A stretch of DNA of 64,000 nucleotides from Steromphala cineraria (GCA_916613615.1 OU744732.1:59657227-59721226), one strand, 5' to 3'; counted from the first letter of the stretch, positions 1 to 13,011 are shown. A program made the numbers and translations. Notes: generated from the sequence alone by a model not told the origin.

Positions 1-3000
1 TGAGTTGGTGGTGCAGGTACGTGTGAGGTGAGTGTTATGCAGCAGTAAGTGTGAGTGTTGTTATTGGGAGAGTGGTGCAGTAGTGTGGCGTGAAAGTGGA
101 TGTTGTAAGTACGAATATTGTGATCTGAGATGCTCTTTATTTTGGTTTGATTGTGTACAGTGTGGGTTTGTATTGTGTTTGTGGGAAGTATTAAACTTTA
201 AAACAAAAAAGTGTTTTGTTGTGAGCTTTGCCTTGAGGTAACCCAGTGTTTGTGACACCATGAAAGTTTTTACAGCATGTGATGAATCTGAAAATAATTT
301 CTCTCGCCTGTGCATGTTGAAAACAGTAACTGTTATTAATTTTAAAAAACAGACATGGAGTTTCCTCAAACGGTCAGTTTACAAATTGTACATACCGTAC
401 ATACAATTTTAAGCAATTTTAGTGGACAAGGGAATGTAGGTAATTGAAATATTAACTTAACTGAGTCAAGATGAAAGTAATATTTACCTTGATGAAATTA
501 TGACAGGAAATATGCAGGAGGGGATGGATTGAAATTTCAACTGCTCATAAGTCGCCACTGATTAAATCCTCTGGAAAAGAAAAACAAATATTACTAAATC
601 TTTCAAATCATCAAAACTAGCATTTTGATTTTAAATAATTTCATCTTTCACAACATTTCAGATTTCTAAAATAGGGATTTAAAGCCCCAAAGCCTGTCAA
701 TAAACCATGTAATTAAATGAAATTGTACATTCTAGGGTTAGCTAGGTATTGAAAATCATGACAATAAACATTAAACAGACACTTTTGGTACCCTGATACA
801 AATTGCTGACTTAAACACAGCTTAATGGCATAAAGTCAAGGTCTTCATAAGAATTATTCTGAATATAATTTCATAATTTCATGTGCAAGAGGAAATATCT
901 TTATGAGGACAACAATTTCAGCAAACAACAACCTGACAACGCAACTAAAGACACATTCTTAAAATCAAATTATTCACATATCTTTCTAAATTTAAATCAT
1001 CAATTTGAATTACATATCAAATCTATGTTTATGGCTTTTGACCTGAAACACATCTATTTGTTTTTGTTTCATGAGGAAATGATGATTTGTGATTTGAAAT
1101 AAAAAAAGTTTGTATTGTCACAACTGTAATGAACTAAAAACAATGCTAAGAGACTAAACTGTATCTCCAAGCACAATTAATGAATGGACTGCACAATATT
1201 ACAAAATTTGCAAATTAATATGAAAATGATCTGAGTTAAGAGTTGTAATGTACTGTTATCTCCAAACTTATTGAAATATTGCAATTAATTGATCAACTTG
1301 ATCCAGTATGACCTCAAATAAATATTTAAGGTAAAGTTGATAAGATTTTTAAATTAAAAATGATTTGTTTATTACACAGATAAGTCCTTATTTAACTTAT
1401 TTTAAGCATGCCAAGAAAACCTATCTTTTTCATCATAACATTCGTAGATGTTAATAGACTGATTGCTTGGAAGTTGAAATTGGAACAATAATTAATAACA
1501 TAAAAAATAAAGAGTTATGTTCAGTAAATATCAGATAATCATAATGCAAATAATTTCATTTCAAATTTCCATCAGCATGCCCTTCACAGATCGATTTCAT
1601 TAGAGACATAATTATATAAAATTGCCATTCTATCAAACAATAATACCGTTACTTATTTGTGTAATTAAATTTGAAATGAATATGACAGAAGGAGATGAGT
1701 AAGTCTAGAATCTAGATAAGTTCACGCACCTGTATAATATTTCGCTGTCAACCGGGTTTCATCTGAATCGTCATACTAATCGGCTGAGCTGAGGACAAAT
1801 TAGGTCTGTTGGAGACATTTGATGTTGACACTTGATGTTATTTTTGTATGCATCACATTTGAAAACAGAGCATTTGTTTTGCAGCATCAAAATGGACCTC
1901 TCTTAATGAAACCCGCAAAGTATGTCAATCAAGAACATTAGACTTAGAGAAACTAAAAACCCATTTGTCCCAATGTGTTACCATTTTCTGCGCACAGAGC
2001 ATACAGATTGTTGTCATGGCTGCACAATAAAACTCCAATTAGTATTTTTATTTTTGGAAGAAAAAACATAAAGGGGATATCATATTAGTGTCCATTAAAT
2101 GCTATGTTTATGACACGAATATTTAAATATTAGTCTTTCCTGAGCGAGAGCGACTAGCTGGCACCGGCCCATATATATTATAATGTCATAGGTGAACTGT
2201 GACATCTAAGCATTGTTAATAATGTGACTGCCCTCTTAGTTTAACAAAGCTGTATATATTGAAATTTGAGATAAATAACTTGTTTAAACAAGCATATCCT
2301 TGATACTATTAGTTGCGTAACACATGCTTTGAACAACAATATTAAAACCATGAACAAAAATTAAGTAATGCATATTGATACAGTGTATATAAAAGGAAAG
2401 ACGGCATTCTGAATTATAGGGGCAAATGAATTTGTTCCAAAACCTTTCCATAGGAAGCACTCAGGAAATATGTAAAGGATTGGTAAATACCAATAACCAA
2501 TAACCAATTACGGTGGAGGTGATTGATTTTTTGATGGAACATGCAGGATTTAAACAAGGTACACGTTTGACAGCAATGTAATATCAGCTTCTATTGACAT
2601 TGATTAGCACGATAAATATCTGAATGTAGGTCATGACCAATAAGGACACACTTGGCAAAAAAAGGAATTTCGTGGAAATAAAAAGCTTGAATATAACGAT
2701 TTCCCACTTCCCTGATGACCTTCATGAACTGCCTTAACTAGTATATTGAAATTAAATGTGATTGTCAAAATGATATGTCATCTCAAGTAGTTTATGAGTT
2801 AATAATTATTTGAGGATGTGTTTGAAGTATTTGATAAAATCGTTACACAGGAAATCATTCTTTGATGCAAAGAATTTGATGTCTGACAGAAGTTCAAATC
2901 ATATATTAGCAGTGATCATCGACGTACCTTAAGGTTTTATGAAAGGTTTTGTTAAGTTGCAATTACCTTTTCAGATTCTGTCTTTTGATTATTATTTGTC

Positions 3001-3660
3001 TCTCTTACATATTTAATTATCATTAACCTATGAACGGTGTAGTTCATATCTCGACATAAAACTCATTGTCATTTACACACGTGATAGAAATTTAACTCAC
3101 CACCCAATATAATATTCACCATGAAGTGGATGGAAATATCCTCTTTATTATTTGTTTTCTCGTAGTGCAATTGTCATTCTTTTTCAAATGCAATATTTTG
3201 TGTCATTATACATGTGGTCCAAGCTAAGTGTGGATATGATATTTCCCTGCTGATATTAATTTGCCCACATACTTATTACATTGATAGCATGAGGTGTGCA
3301 ATTATCATTTAATCATTCTCATTATCAAGTTTGCAACGTATTTATTTAAGAATAGTGATTGTAATAAGCGTTTGTTCATGTCAGAATGTCATAATTTGTC
3401 TTTTCCTAAGCACATAAGAAAACCAACTCAGGTTCTGATACCTTAACATTATCTAGCTTCAATCAAATAAACTTCAGTCAGAATAATTTCAACAGAATAA
3501 ACAATCCTTTGCAATCAAGGTGGGGTGTTTTACATGGTATACAATTTGTCAAATAGTTTTTGCATTGATATGATTGTATGGTTGACAAGGTGTAAGCTAA
3601 TAGATTAAAGTAGCAATGGTAGTAGTAATAATAGTTTTTGACTTTTGATTGATTTAGATG
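1..3660. other. Non-coding AT-rich stretch
   Basis: I see no gene here. The first 130 bases are GT-rich with several GTGAGTGTT-like runs, which produce short open frames on both strands with low-complexity, cysteine- or valine-rich translations. The rest is ordinary AT-rich sequence with no long frame, no splice-flanked open segment that I could recognise and no terminal-repeat structure. Confidence 0.5.
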
Positions 3661-3667
3661 TGCGAAC

Positions 3668-4140
3668 CCTGAATGTTGACATTTAATGTTTCTTCTATGA
3701 CAGATGATTGAAATTGTTGAAGTGAACAGTGGTTCTGTGCAATGCTCAGTCGACCGCTATTAGAATAGTTCAGCAACAATGGGCACAGGTCCCTTGAGGG
3801 TTGGATGACCCCTTTGCTGGACAATCCGAGAGTTTCAAGGCTTGGTTCCCTGCCCCACACTGAGACATGAGTTGAGAAACTTATGGTGTCACCCTGGGTA
3901 AGTAACTTAGTTCGAAGCGTGCCTCTGTCCACCCTGCAGTAATTGGGTACCTGGTATGATACTATAGTAGTCTGAATTTGAACCTCGTCTGCCTGACAGG
4001 CGACCGGTTGTATTCTCCTTAGGGAGTGTTCTGTACACGTTGACCAGGGGTAATATGTCACTCAGCGCTTTGAGCATGCAATGTGCATGGATATATGCGC
4101 TATATAAAATGGACTTTTATTATTGTTGTTTAACTGAAGT
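3668..4140 (+). mobile_element. SINE with central domain and GCGCTATATAAA tail
   Basis: A GC-richer island in AT-rich DNA. A central segment contains AATTGGGTACCTGG (about 3953), which resembles the conserved central domain of animal Meta/Deu-type SINEs. It is followed by CAGCGCTTTGAGCATGC and then GCGCTATATAAAATGG (about 4098), the tail typical of such SINEs. The same three-part order (central GGTACC segment, GCGCTTTGAGCA, GCGCTATATAAA) occurs inverted at 34565-34972, where a tRNA-like head is also visible. The head is poorly preserved in this copy. The 135-residue minus-strand frame and the 60-residue plus frame over this island are by-products. Family assignment is from memory of SINE architecture. 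Confidence 0.6.
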
Positions 4141-7100
4141 GATGTTTGTAAGACCTGCATTGTCTCTGAGTGTCTTAATGAAAACTGATTTTGTAAATTC
4201 TGAAACAGTAGACTACATTTAGTAAAGAAATCTTTGACCCAATGACGTGTATTCAAAAACAACAACGATTCTACTTCTATCCTCAAGTTGTGTGGTATAT
4301 TTTGCAAAAATAATTGATCATTTACAAATTGATATAGTTTCATCTTTTAAAACATCTGTCGTTGATATATGTTGAGCAACTGTAAACGCCAAGTTACACA
4401 TAGAAAATTACGGAAATACTTTTTTTAAGTTGCTTGAACAGTACTACTCAGGATGAATGATTTCAGACACCTAGGTCTTTTCGCGAACCCTTATGATCAT
4501 GAAATACAGGAACTAAATCACTGGGATTCATGTAAATCTATCACCTTCAATGATATCACAAGCTACAATAACACTATCAACGGAAGAGAAAAATACCATG
4601 ACTTTCACAGTTGAAAGGTTGTCCAATAAAATACTTATTCAAGAAAGAAACTGGTCTTGAGGCCAAATAGACGTTACTTGGGAACTAACTATTTGCATTG
4701 AGTTGATGATAAGTGATTGTAAACATGTGACAACTTTGGAAGCAAAATCAATACACTCAGCGTTGCAAAGCTGTCTATTTTGTCTAGGAGGTTAGAGATG
4801 ATGTTTTTTTGTATATGTGGGCTTCGTTAACATCACATTAATAATCATATGGTTAATGTGTAAATAATGATCGTATTTTCAGTTTTAGATTGATAAGGTC
4901 ACACTGAACCTGGCACATTGATTCAAAATTATTGTAGTAAGGAAACGGCCAAGTTTTCAATAAAATGATTTGATTCAAATAAAGTTTATTTACCCAAAAA
5001 GACAACATTTCCCCAAATACTGAAAAAATGATAAACAACAATCTATTTTGGACGAAATTAAAAGGGTTATTTTTAGCAAAAGAGGAAATGGAGTACAGCA
5101 ATTTAAACACATGGATTTGATGATGAGATAACAATAACATCAACTAATGACATAACAAAAACTTCGGTATTTGAATAATTATTAACACAACAACGTTGCA
5201 AACCTATTGATGATATAGTAAAATATACATGGACACTGAGATGTCATCTTTTTTATATTTAAAGTCACAAAATATACCAGGTAAGTAACTGAATCAGTAA
5301 TCTTGCAATTAATTTCAAATATTACACTTGGTTTCATTTCACTTAAGACTTAACTGTAACATTTCCGTTTAATGTGTGCCAGTTCAGATAGATTCATTGA
5401 ACATTTAGATCAACACAGAATGTTAAAAAAGGACCACTATTTGACATTTCCTGGTGTGGTTGTTTTAGTGCTTCAGTGACTTGCTCGATTCCATGCTCCC
5501 CTCCCCCACTGAGTGGCCAAGCTTGACAGACGACACCACGAGGATGCCACAAATGTATGTATGGTAAGGTGTACTCCCTTTTGGCATGTATGTCAAGCTT
5601 TCGTTATGTTGGTTGAATCTTCATCTCTTTGTGAACCAATGAGTCGATAAAATCTTGTTGATATAACTGTCATATCATTTTCAGTCATGGAAATTCCAAG
5701 TCAACACAAATTGAAGATTGTCAATTATGAAAAACACATACCCATACGTTACATGCGTAAATTTGAGTAAAGATGTGCCACATTATAGGATTGATAAGCA
5801 TGTAAGGAAAAGGATAAGAGACCTAAGCAGAAATCAATAAAATACTGATTATTTGATTTTAAAACTCAGAAGCCTCTCTCATATGGAATCCATAAATCTC
5901 TCCGACCACTTAAGATTTACAATGTCTCTAGAGCTACCTCCCTTCCCTAATTCTCGGATTGGAAATGTTTTAGATTGTTTTCAGTCACAGTGAGATTAAT
6001 GTCTCCTTAATCTGATTAATGATATCTGCGCTAAGATACATAAACAAGTGAAAAATATTTAGTGATGTTTTAAGCATGTCCAAAGAACGATTTTGTTAAA
6101 AAATATTTTTCAACTGTAGAAGGTGTTTCTTGATCTCAGGCAATATATGATGAGCTGTGTGGAAAATATAACAATAAGATCAAGATTTGCAATTTTATAT
6201 ATGTTGCTTTTGCAGTAATTCTTTGCTTGTTGATGCCATTATAGTTCTTGGCTGTAAATGTCTACTGCAAGCACAAATTAATAGAATGGTCACCATAGAT
6301 TTCTAAATGTCAAAGGACTTCCGTGATTGTGAGAGAGCTATTCATCCCAGGTCTTTTGATAACATGATAACCTTAAAGAGCTCAAAGGTCCCTCAAGCAT
6401 ATGCTTTACTAATCAAACATTACTGAGAAGAGGGCAGGAAAAAGTGATTTATAGCCGCATTACTCGAGCAGTCATACTGATGGTATCTTTAGTTAGTACA
6501 ACATTCAGTACAATTTGTTCTCTTTATTTCAAGCTGATTCTTTAATGCAAGGTTTTCGTCCAGATCTAAATTAAATCAGGTTTAGTCTGGCTTAAAAGAA
6601 AAACACAAATGGTGAATATAGAGTTATCTACAACTACTAGTGAAGTGTAAAAATCATGTATGTCATGATGTCCTTAAGGCATTGAAGGATGACATTGGAT
6701 TTTAACAACAAAAGTAAAACATTGTTGTACAACAACACAGTCATGTACCATACCCCAAAGGTAACCGTTAACGTTTGGGCTAAGTCATCAGATGTCAAAT
6801 TTTGTTGAAAACAATATCTCATCTTTAATAGATTTGTGGACTTTTTACAGTGAGTCAATGCAGTTTTGTCGTGCCTTTTCTGCGAGGGTCGATATTGAAT
6901 ATTTTGATAAAAAATGTTATTCATTACTCCTTTGAACAATTTCATGATGTCAATGATTAAGTTCAAAAATTGATATTTAATACATGAACAATCAGTTGCA
7001 GTATTAGTAAATAATGATATGGTTTAGTTTCGTTTTAAAGTCATTGATTTTACATTATAGTCAATGCAAGTTATTCCATCTCTATTTTATGTCAGTCACG

Positions 7101-7586
7101 GTTTACATATGCGCATATTGAATGTAATGTTATTGCTTTATACAATTAATTTTGGACGCTCAAACAATAAAGCTACATGTCCTATAAAAATTTATTGTAA
7201 ATACCATTGACAAACCAGCCAATTTATGACAAATACATTGCTTCAGTTATATTTCAGTGTTTAGTGTCAACTTTATGTTATTTTGATGCCATTTTGATAG
7301 TTCTTTGTATTGAATAACGTTTCTGAGACGATTTTTGCGAGGAATGGCAGTACGCTTAGATATGGACCTTTTTTTGCAATTAAAGACATGTAGGATTAAG
7401 AGTTATGTAAAAAATCAGAGTATCTTAGTTACAGCAAAGACAACTATGTTTAGCACAGCCCTTTCCATATATCAAAATTTCAATTTCTTTATGTTTTAGC
7501 AGTAATCGTTCATTCATTTGATTTTTTTAAACTTCATTTCGGAAAAGATATTTATTATATAATTAGCAATGAATTATAGGGTTATA
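4141..7586. other. Non-coding stretch with one repeated block
   Basis: No gene recognised. A locally GC-rich patch at about 5450-5575 has a short open segment on the minus strand, but no convincing splice sites or family. The block at 5820-5960 is a diverged relative of 9700-9850, and a fragment near 6290-6365 shares the AGCTCTC-type core. Everything else is AT-rich with short frames only. Confidence 0.4.
5820..5960 (-). repeat. Block D, diverged copy of 9700-9850
   Basis: Shares AGCAGAAATC-like sequence, ATAAAAT, TTATTTG and CCTCTCTCA in the same order with 9700-9850. On the minus strand this copy has an early TGA in the frame that is open in the other copy. It probably belongs to the same ancient tandem duplication as the exon-like blocks on this strand. 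Its coding status is unproven. Confidence 0.4.
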
Positions 7587-7696
7587 CAGTGAAAATATAA
7601 TCCATATTTCAAGAAAAGCAGTAGAAAGTATCTTTCACTGCAGTGAAAATATAATCCATATATAATCAAAATATGGATTATATTTTCACTGCAGTG
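7587..7696. repeat. Perfect 26-bp hairpin with CACTG/CAGTG ends
   Basis: Positions 7636-7661 and 7671-7696 are exact reverse complements (26 bp) around a 9-nt spacer. Both arms begin or end with CACTGCAGTG, a back-to-back pair of CACTG and CAGTG ends. A further direct copy of CAGTGAAAATATAATCC lies at about 7587. CAGTG...CACTG ends resemble hAT-type termini, so this may be a very short non-autonomous element or the end of a larger one running to about 7980. Confidence 0.6.
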
Positions 7697-7980
7697 AGAA
7701 AAGTAGGTCCGAACCTATTACCTCCCTTTGAAAGACGATTATCTCCCTTTGAGGAAATCGAACGCAAGCCTCGCGTCACGGCGTTGTTTAGGATTGAAGA
7801 AAAACGACTCTTTACGATGTTTCGGTATGTAACTGTTAAGATTTTACAGTGCCGATGTATCGTTATATCTCGAAAAGCTACCCGAAGATTACATCTTGTT
7901 GCTGTGGTTTATAATTGTTCATTTTATCGCAAAATATATTTACGAAGCGAGAGATCTGTCAGACCGACATAGCGCTTCAC
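7697..7980. other. GC-richer segment, possible element fragment
   Basis: Directly follows the hairpin and is visibly richer in GC and CpG than its surroundings. It contains two spaced copies of a (T)CTCCCTTTGA motif (7721-7757). An open frame of 99 residues crosses it on the plus strand but starts inside the hairpin and resembles no family I know. I regard the segment as the body of a short mobile element rather than a gene. Confidence 0.3.
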
Positions 7981-8510
7981 TCACTCAATCAGATATGATG
8001 AGAAAATAGTAGTCCTTCGTCAATTCAAAAAGGAGTCAAACATAAGCGAAGATCATGTTTCATGATATGTGATCGCAGATTGAATATAATGAAAAAACCT
8101 TCGTTAAGAGTCGCTATTAATTATAAGTCGAACAAAATGCAACTTAGTTGGATTCACTTTGAAAACCGTTGTGACAATTATCTCTATATTTTATATCATG
8201 AATATTCTTGTGTGAAGATAGACGACAATTCATCAACTTTATCATGATATGAACTTATGCTATAGAACGTTCGGCCAAAAAAATAATCTGATTAATTAAT
8301 CATCCTAAGAGACTAGATTCACTTTTGGTCAGCGTTTTGTTACTTATAGTAGTCTTTAATTAATAGGTATTGAAATTGTTTACTCACAAATTGAGTTTAA
8401 TGCATCCTATGATAGTAACGTCACAAAGATTTTTACTTCGATAGCTTAACCGTTGTTTACGAAAGTTTACACTGTGTACAAAGACATGTGTAGCTGAGTC
8501 TTTACATTAC

Positions 8511-8566
8511 ATTGTTCCATCGCAAGTTACTGCAATTTCGTTTTGGTATTCAGTACATTCACAAGA
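8511..8566 (-). CDS. Exon-like block C (partial gene, unknown family)
   Basis: A 56-nt open segment on the minus strand flanked by CATCAG (acceptor side) and AT|GTAATG (donor side). It reads SCECTEYQNEIAVTCDGT in phase 0, ending with two bases of a split codon. The cysteine pattern C-x-C...C suits an extracellular cysteine-rich domain, but I cannot name it. A paralogue of identical length and frame lies at 53115-53170 (SCECTDGQQGIAVTCDRT), although there the acceptor AG has become CG. The phase is compatible with the 11579-11700 block upstream on the same strand, which ends at a codon boundary. Whether it is expressed cannot be seen. Confidence 0.45.
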
Positions 8567-10422
8567 CTGATGAGGTTATTCTAGCATGAAATTAGGTTCC
8601 AAAATTAACAAAATAGAAAACGAGGAACCGTTTGGCTCAAGTAGTCAGGATATGTTCGTCTTTAGTGTAGGTCATTATGGTCAGTGTTTTGCCATGAATC
8701 AATGAATAGATTTTTTCAGATGAAATGACCAGTTGAAAGGTATCACAATTTACTTTTAGGCGTTTATGCATATCATTATACAAATGTATAAGCTTGGTAA
8801 ACTTTATTTTACTACCCAAAGACATCCGAATTGTAAAATATGTTTACTATTAGATGCTTTACAGACTTCATAACAAGAGAACCTTTTATCTCTGGACATA
8901 CAGTCTTTACAAAGACACAAATCCGAACTGTGAAAATTTCTAAAATGCCAATTGCATTTTACTTGCAACCTTTTAATTTGATCTGACGAGCGGACTAGTT
9001 TAGTGAGCGGAAAACTAGTCGAAAGAAACAATCAAGTTTACTTTGACCCGCGATGATATTTACTGCATATAAATACATGTATGGTATGAGAAATTGTGAA
9101 GAATGTCGTTTTTCACTTTTTTTCACATTTGTTCATGTAATGCCTTGCTAAAAATATTTATTGTTGTTGGTTTTTTTCCAGTTTAAAAAGACATAATGGG
9201 ACTTTATCTATTATTTTGCAAACGATTTCAAAATGATTTTGTTACGCTATTTTAGGCGACTTTGATTTGACGAGAGCTTAGAAACAAACACACATTTCGT
9301 GATGCACCTGGAACAATTGGGTATTGTAACTTCACATTCTATCAGAGTGCAATATTTGGAAGTCACATTTGCAATTTAATTTAACTCACATTTCGTGATG
9401 CGTTACCAGAAATATGTTTTCATTTCTGAACTTAGGTGGGTAACACTATTTGGATGCCATGTCTGAGTAAAATTACTGATGTTTACAATTTCATTATTAT
9501 CTGATCGACTTCTTCATGTTATCAAGTCAATGTTCTATTCTTCTGTGAACAATTAATGTGAGTGAATTAAATGTGTTAATACCTTAAGATATAAATGAAC
9601 CAAAAACACTATATACAGACTTTAAAACATGACATCACTTGATAAAAATCCACTGTCCGTTGCATGTTTGTATTCTTGTATGAAGGAATCGATAATTACT
9701 TTGGATGTAAGGACAAGAAAGGCAAATCTTAACAGAAATCTATAAAATCAATGGTTATTTGGCATTGAATGTCAATATCCTCTCTCAGTGTTTGAGAGCT
9801 ATTTATCTCTCTTCAATCTCTTATACTTTCCCATACCCCTCAAGCATCCGAATCAAAGTCTTGACATATTTTTTTCAAATCTTAGTATGACCTCCTTTGC
9901 ATATGATTCTCTTCAGCGACCGAAGGCTTATATCTCATTAAGAAGCTAAAAAGTGGAAATAAGTCAATGAACTTTGAATGAAAATTAAAGGAAGGCAAAC
10001 AAAATATGGAAAATTGAAAGCTTGGTTTTATATCAGTATGACATTCAACCATTGTATAAACAGATCATCACATGCTTATCAAAACATTTATAATTGTACT
10101 ATACTGTACGTGTCATCAACATAATATTGCAAATGTACCTCCCCATCATTTCTCTCGTATTTAAGATTAAATGACAAACCTTCATCTTGATAAAACATTA
10201 ATCGAAATGGAATAGTTTGTTTCAACACAAAAAACATATGTTCACACCAGTTAAGTACAAAGCATACATGTTCGCATACACGTCTGTTGTTTTCGGTCGT
10301 ATTTCAAGGGTATCTTGAATCTAGAGTGATACTTTCAGATCATTTTTTATGTTCAATATATATGAGTCATCTTAAATTCACCTGCAGCGACTGACAAGAT
10401 CCAATGTAATCATGAATGTTCT
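8567..10422. other. Non-coding stretch between exon-like blocks
   Basis: Contains block D at 9700-9850. Sequence homologous to 53171-53290 continues to about 8700, so the duplication is wider than exon C. Minus-strand frames at 8637-8825 and 8804-9031 have no counterpart frame at the 53 kb paralogue and I do not call them genes. Confidence 0.4.
9700..9850 (-). repeat. Block D (possible relic exon)
   Basis: Homologous to 5820-5960. On the minus strand one frame stays open for about 27 residues (REINSSQTLREDIDIQCQ...) from an AG-bounded start, but it ends in TAA without a clear donor. The related copy has a stop. It sits between blocks A (11.6 kb) and C (8.5 kb) on the same strand, so it may be another exon of the same family or simply duplicated intron. 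Confidence 0.3.
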
Positions 10423-10728
10423 TTACTTTGGATTTTGCCCTTTTGCCTTTGGCGAAAATACCAAGTTGATTTGCAGTTGAGATTTTAGGAGACTTGTTTG
10501 TTCAGCTCCATCCCATATGCGAAAGGAAGATGAAAATGTGCCATTAGTATTTGACATCCAGTCAATGTTATTGTTTAAGTATATTACAATGTATTCAAGA
10601 AAGGTTATATCCTTTCCAATGATCCAAACATGTAGTATTAAAATAGTATCCGCCGTACACATTTCAATGCTATCTTCATTTAAATACTTTTGACCGTGCA
10701 AACCGTTGACTGATAAGCTCTGCTTCAT
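10423..10728 (-). CDS. Unrecognised 101-residue open frame
   Basis: An ATG-to-stop frame between blocks A and C on the same strand. The translation has balanced composition, with two tryptophans in IDWMSNTNGTFSSSFRIWDG and a basic end, and is less repetitive than chance frames nearby. There is no strong acceptor at the start and no paralogue elsewhere in the window, so conservation cannot be judged. It could be an exon of the minus-strand gene or a chance frame. Confidence 0.3.
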   Translation of the reverse strand: MKQSLSVNGLHGQKYLNEDSIEMCTADTILILHVWIIGKDITFLEYIVIYLNNNIDWMSNTNGTFSSSFRIWDGAEQTSLLKSQLQINLVFSPKAKGQNPK

Positions 10729-11578
10729 CCAGAGATTATAAGCTTTCTTTATTTAGATTTAAGAAGAAATGAAGGTGACATTATATTTATCGCTAGAATA
10801 TGACTAATATCTCATTGCAATTTACGTACCAACAACACTGTTAATGAATTAATATGTCAGAATGCCTTGATTGTAAAGATAGTCATTTGGTTTTTGATCA
10901 CTGGATGAAGGTCTTCCGCAAGCATAATTTTTAAAAATTGTTTTTGTCACCTTACATGGGAAGCTCCATTCTCGATTATTGTATAGTATTATTGTTGATT
11001 GTATAGTGCCATAACAACAATTAGGTATTATTGAGACTTTAACTGTCTTGCCAAAACCTTCAAATTATAGTTATATTTGAAAAAATATTGATACTTGTTT
11101 ATACTTTAAAAAACATTTGGTCTTAAACCCAAAATATAAATCTCCTACAAACAAATAACTAAATCTTGTCTGCTTAAAATCTGTTTACAATCGTAAGTAT
11201 TCTACAATGGAATTGTAGCTAGCAGAAAAATATTCGCAATGATTTCAATTTAAATGAAAAAAAAACCGTTATTTCATTGCATTTTCAAACATGAACGATT
11301 CAAGTAAAATCCTTTTACGGGGTATGTTATCAAAGTTGAAAACGATTGCATTTAAATCAGAAGGGTCAATGATTTTCCATCAAACTTTATGTCTCTAGGT
11401 AACATCCATAACCATAATTGATACATTAAAAATATTTTGAGATATATATTCTTAACAAAACGCGATGTAGTTTTACTTTGGAGAAAAGTTTGTAAGCAGA
11501 TTTACACAGCTGTACTAAAAAGTTGTACGAAGTTGACTTGAGTATCATTATCTCAATACTGCTCAGTTAAACACTTAC

Positions 11579-11700
11579 AGCTGATGTAGGCCTCATTCGT
11601 TGAACTGTCTGGAGTGAAATTGACCATGCATTATTATCAGACAGACGTATCTCACTTATCATTTCACGGCCTGAGAGAAAGTCTGGGTTGCTTTGCCACA
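11579..11700 (-). CDS. Exon-like block A1 (partial gene, unknown family)
   Basis: A 122-nt open segment bounded by GTTTCCAG at its 5' side (minus strand) and by GTAAGT immediately after it, both good animal splice sites. With a phase-1 intron upstream it encodes 40 residues beginning WQSNPDFLSG and ending LQTVQRMRPTSA, and it ends exactly on a codon boundary. Three paralogues (23838-23950, 50762-50880, 55551-55664) align over the whole segment but carry indels, stops or altered sites, so this is the only intact copy seen. The middle (NAWSISLQTV) resembles part of block B (GSFSLHTVKV), which suggests a repeated domain. I do not recognise the family. The next exon downstream may be at 8511-8566. 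Confidence 0.5.
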
Positions 11701-12634
11701 CTGGAAACGTTAACAAACAGCAATATAATTCAAATAAATTATGATCGACAGTTACATATTTGTTTATACTGCTGATCTAACATCTATGAGAGGTCATCCC
11801 GATGACCGTTCGTATGCAAATAAAGAACCCGCCAGTCGGTCAATCAAATCGGCGTCACAAACAATCCCGTATTGCACATTCATCGGGTATATGGAATAAA
11901 CTATGATAGCTTATATCGTGTTCTCAATAACAGTGTGTTGACTGATGGGTTCTTAAAAACCAAAACTCGTGTTTGTAATTGATAAGAAAAATATCAGATG
12001 TTTTGATTGTATTTGTATAAAATGGTTTTGGGTTAATGTTTATAAATATGTACTCATTTTCTCAATTCTTCAGATAAAAATGAAAGAAATTAGAACAAAG
12101 GATTGTCTAACATATCAATTATCGGTTTTCGTAAGTATTAACATAAATTAGGCTCTATCTGTGTGGTTATACGTCGCAATTGTTTCTGTCCGATGTGCAA
12201 CCAGAATGTGTCATTGATCACCAGACAATAAACAAATACAAATATTAGATAAACAGTATGACTTAATGTAAAAACTTGTTGATATAAATGCATTTATTTT
12301 ACCCAAGAGCAGTTACTGGTCAAATGTCAATATCTTCATTCCATATAGGAAGAACTGTTGCGATGCTCGAGATTGGATGTGAATAGTGAATTGTAACGCA
12401 CAGAAAAGGTCTGATCCACGTGGGTGAAATTCCTCTGTGGAACCATTTTGCAGTTACACGTGGTTCTATATTTGTCTATCACTTTGCATACGTCTCATCA
12501 TTACAATATATGTCTAGGAGATTCCCATGAAGAGCTTTTTTCGTGGGTGTATGAACAAAATTAACTAATACAGGTCTGAAGTACATACGTTTTAGGGATT
12601 CTTGACCCTTTTGTCCGTTAACATTATACAAGTA

Positions 12635-12764
12635 TTGACTTCAGTTGAGGTGAATCCAATGGTTTATTGACCTCGGGACAGTTATGTTCCCCATGGCGAC
12701 AGCCGAGGTGAACATAAGTTTCCGAGGTCAATAAACCATTGGATTCACCGATAACTGAAGTCAA
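12635..12764. repeat. Foldback element, about 45-bp arms
   Basis: The left arm (from TTGACTTCAGTT, through GGTGAATCC and CCATTGG... to TTGACCTCGG) is repeated in inverse orientation at 12721-12764. The two arms enclose about 40 bp of GC-rich sequence containing GAACATAAG. The arms are nearly identical. It has no coding capacity and is likely a miniature inverted-repeat element or the end of one that also includes 12773-13011. Confidence 0.6.
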
Positions 12765-12772
12765 CAACTGTT

Positions 12773-13011
12773 TTATTATATGATTTATGAAAGTTTAAGT
12801 TATTTTGAAAACAATCCTTTATTTTAAGTTTTTTTTGGAAGCATCTCTTTACGGCGCTCCTCGTAGTGGCGATCTATTTTTAGCTCCAGGTCATTGGATT
12901 GTTATGTTAACCTGCGTGACGTTTCCCGCGGTCAACATAAGGTTGGATCATTGTCGGTGACCACCTTCCTCGACCAATCAGAAGACAGATCACTCGTCCA
13001 TCATATAATAA
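12773..13011. mobile_element. MITE-like segment with TTATTATATGAT ends
   Basis: TTATTATATGAT at 12773-12784 is mirrored by ATCATATAATAA at 13000-13011, a perfect 12-bp inverted repeat. Between them is a GC-richer interior with GTTATGTTAACC and GGTCAACATAAGG. It directly adjoins the foldback at 12635-12764, so the two may form a single element. Confidence 0.45.

Noticed and set aside
3654..4343. 135- and 93-residue minus-strand frames
   Set aside because: The first is antisense to a SINE. The second is an AT-rich chance frame that starts in the SINE tail.
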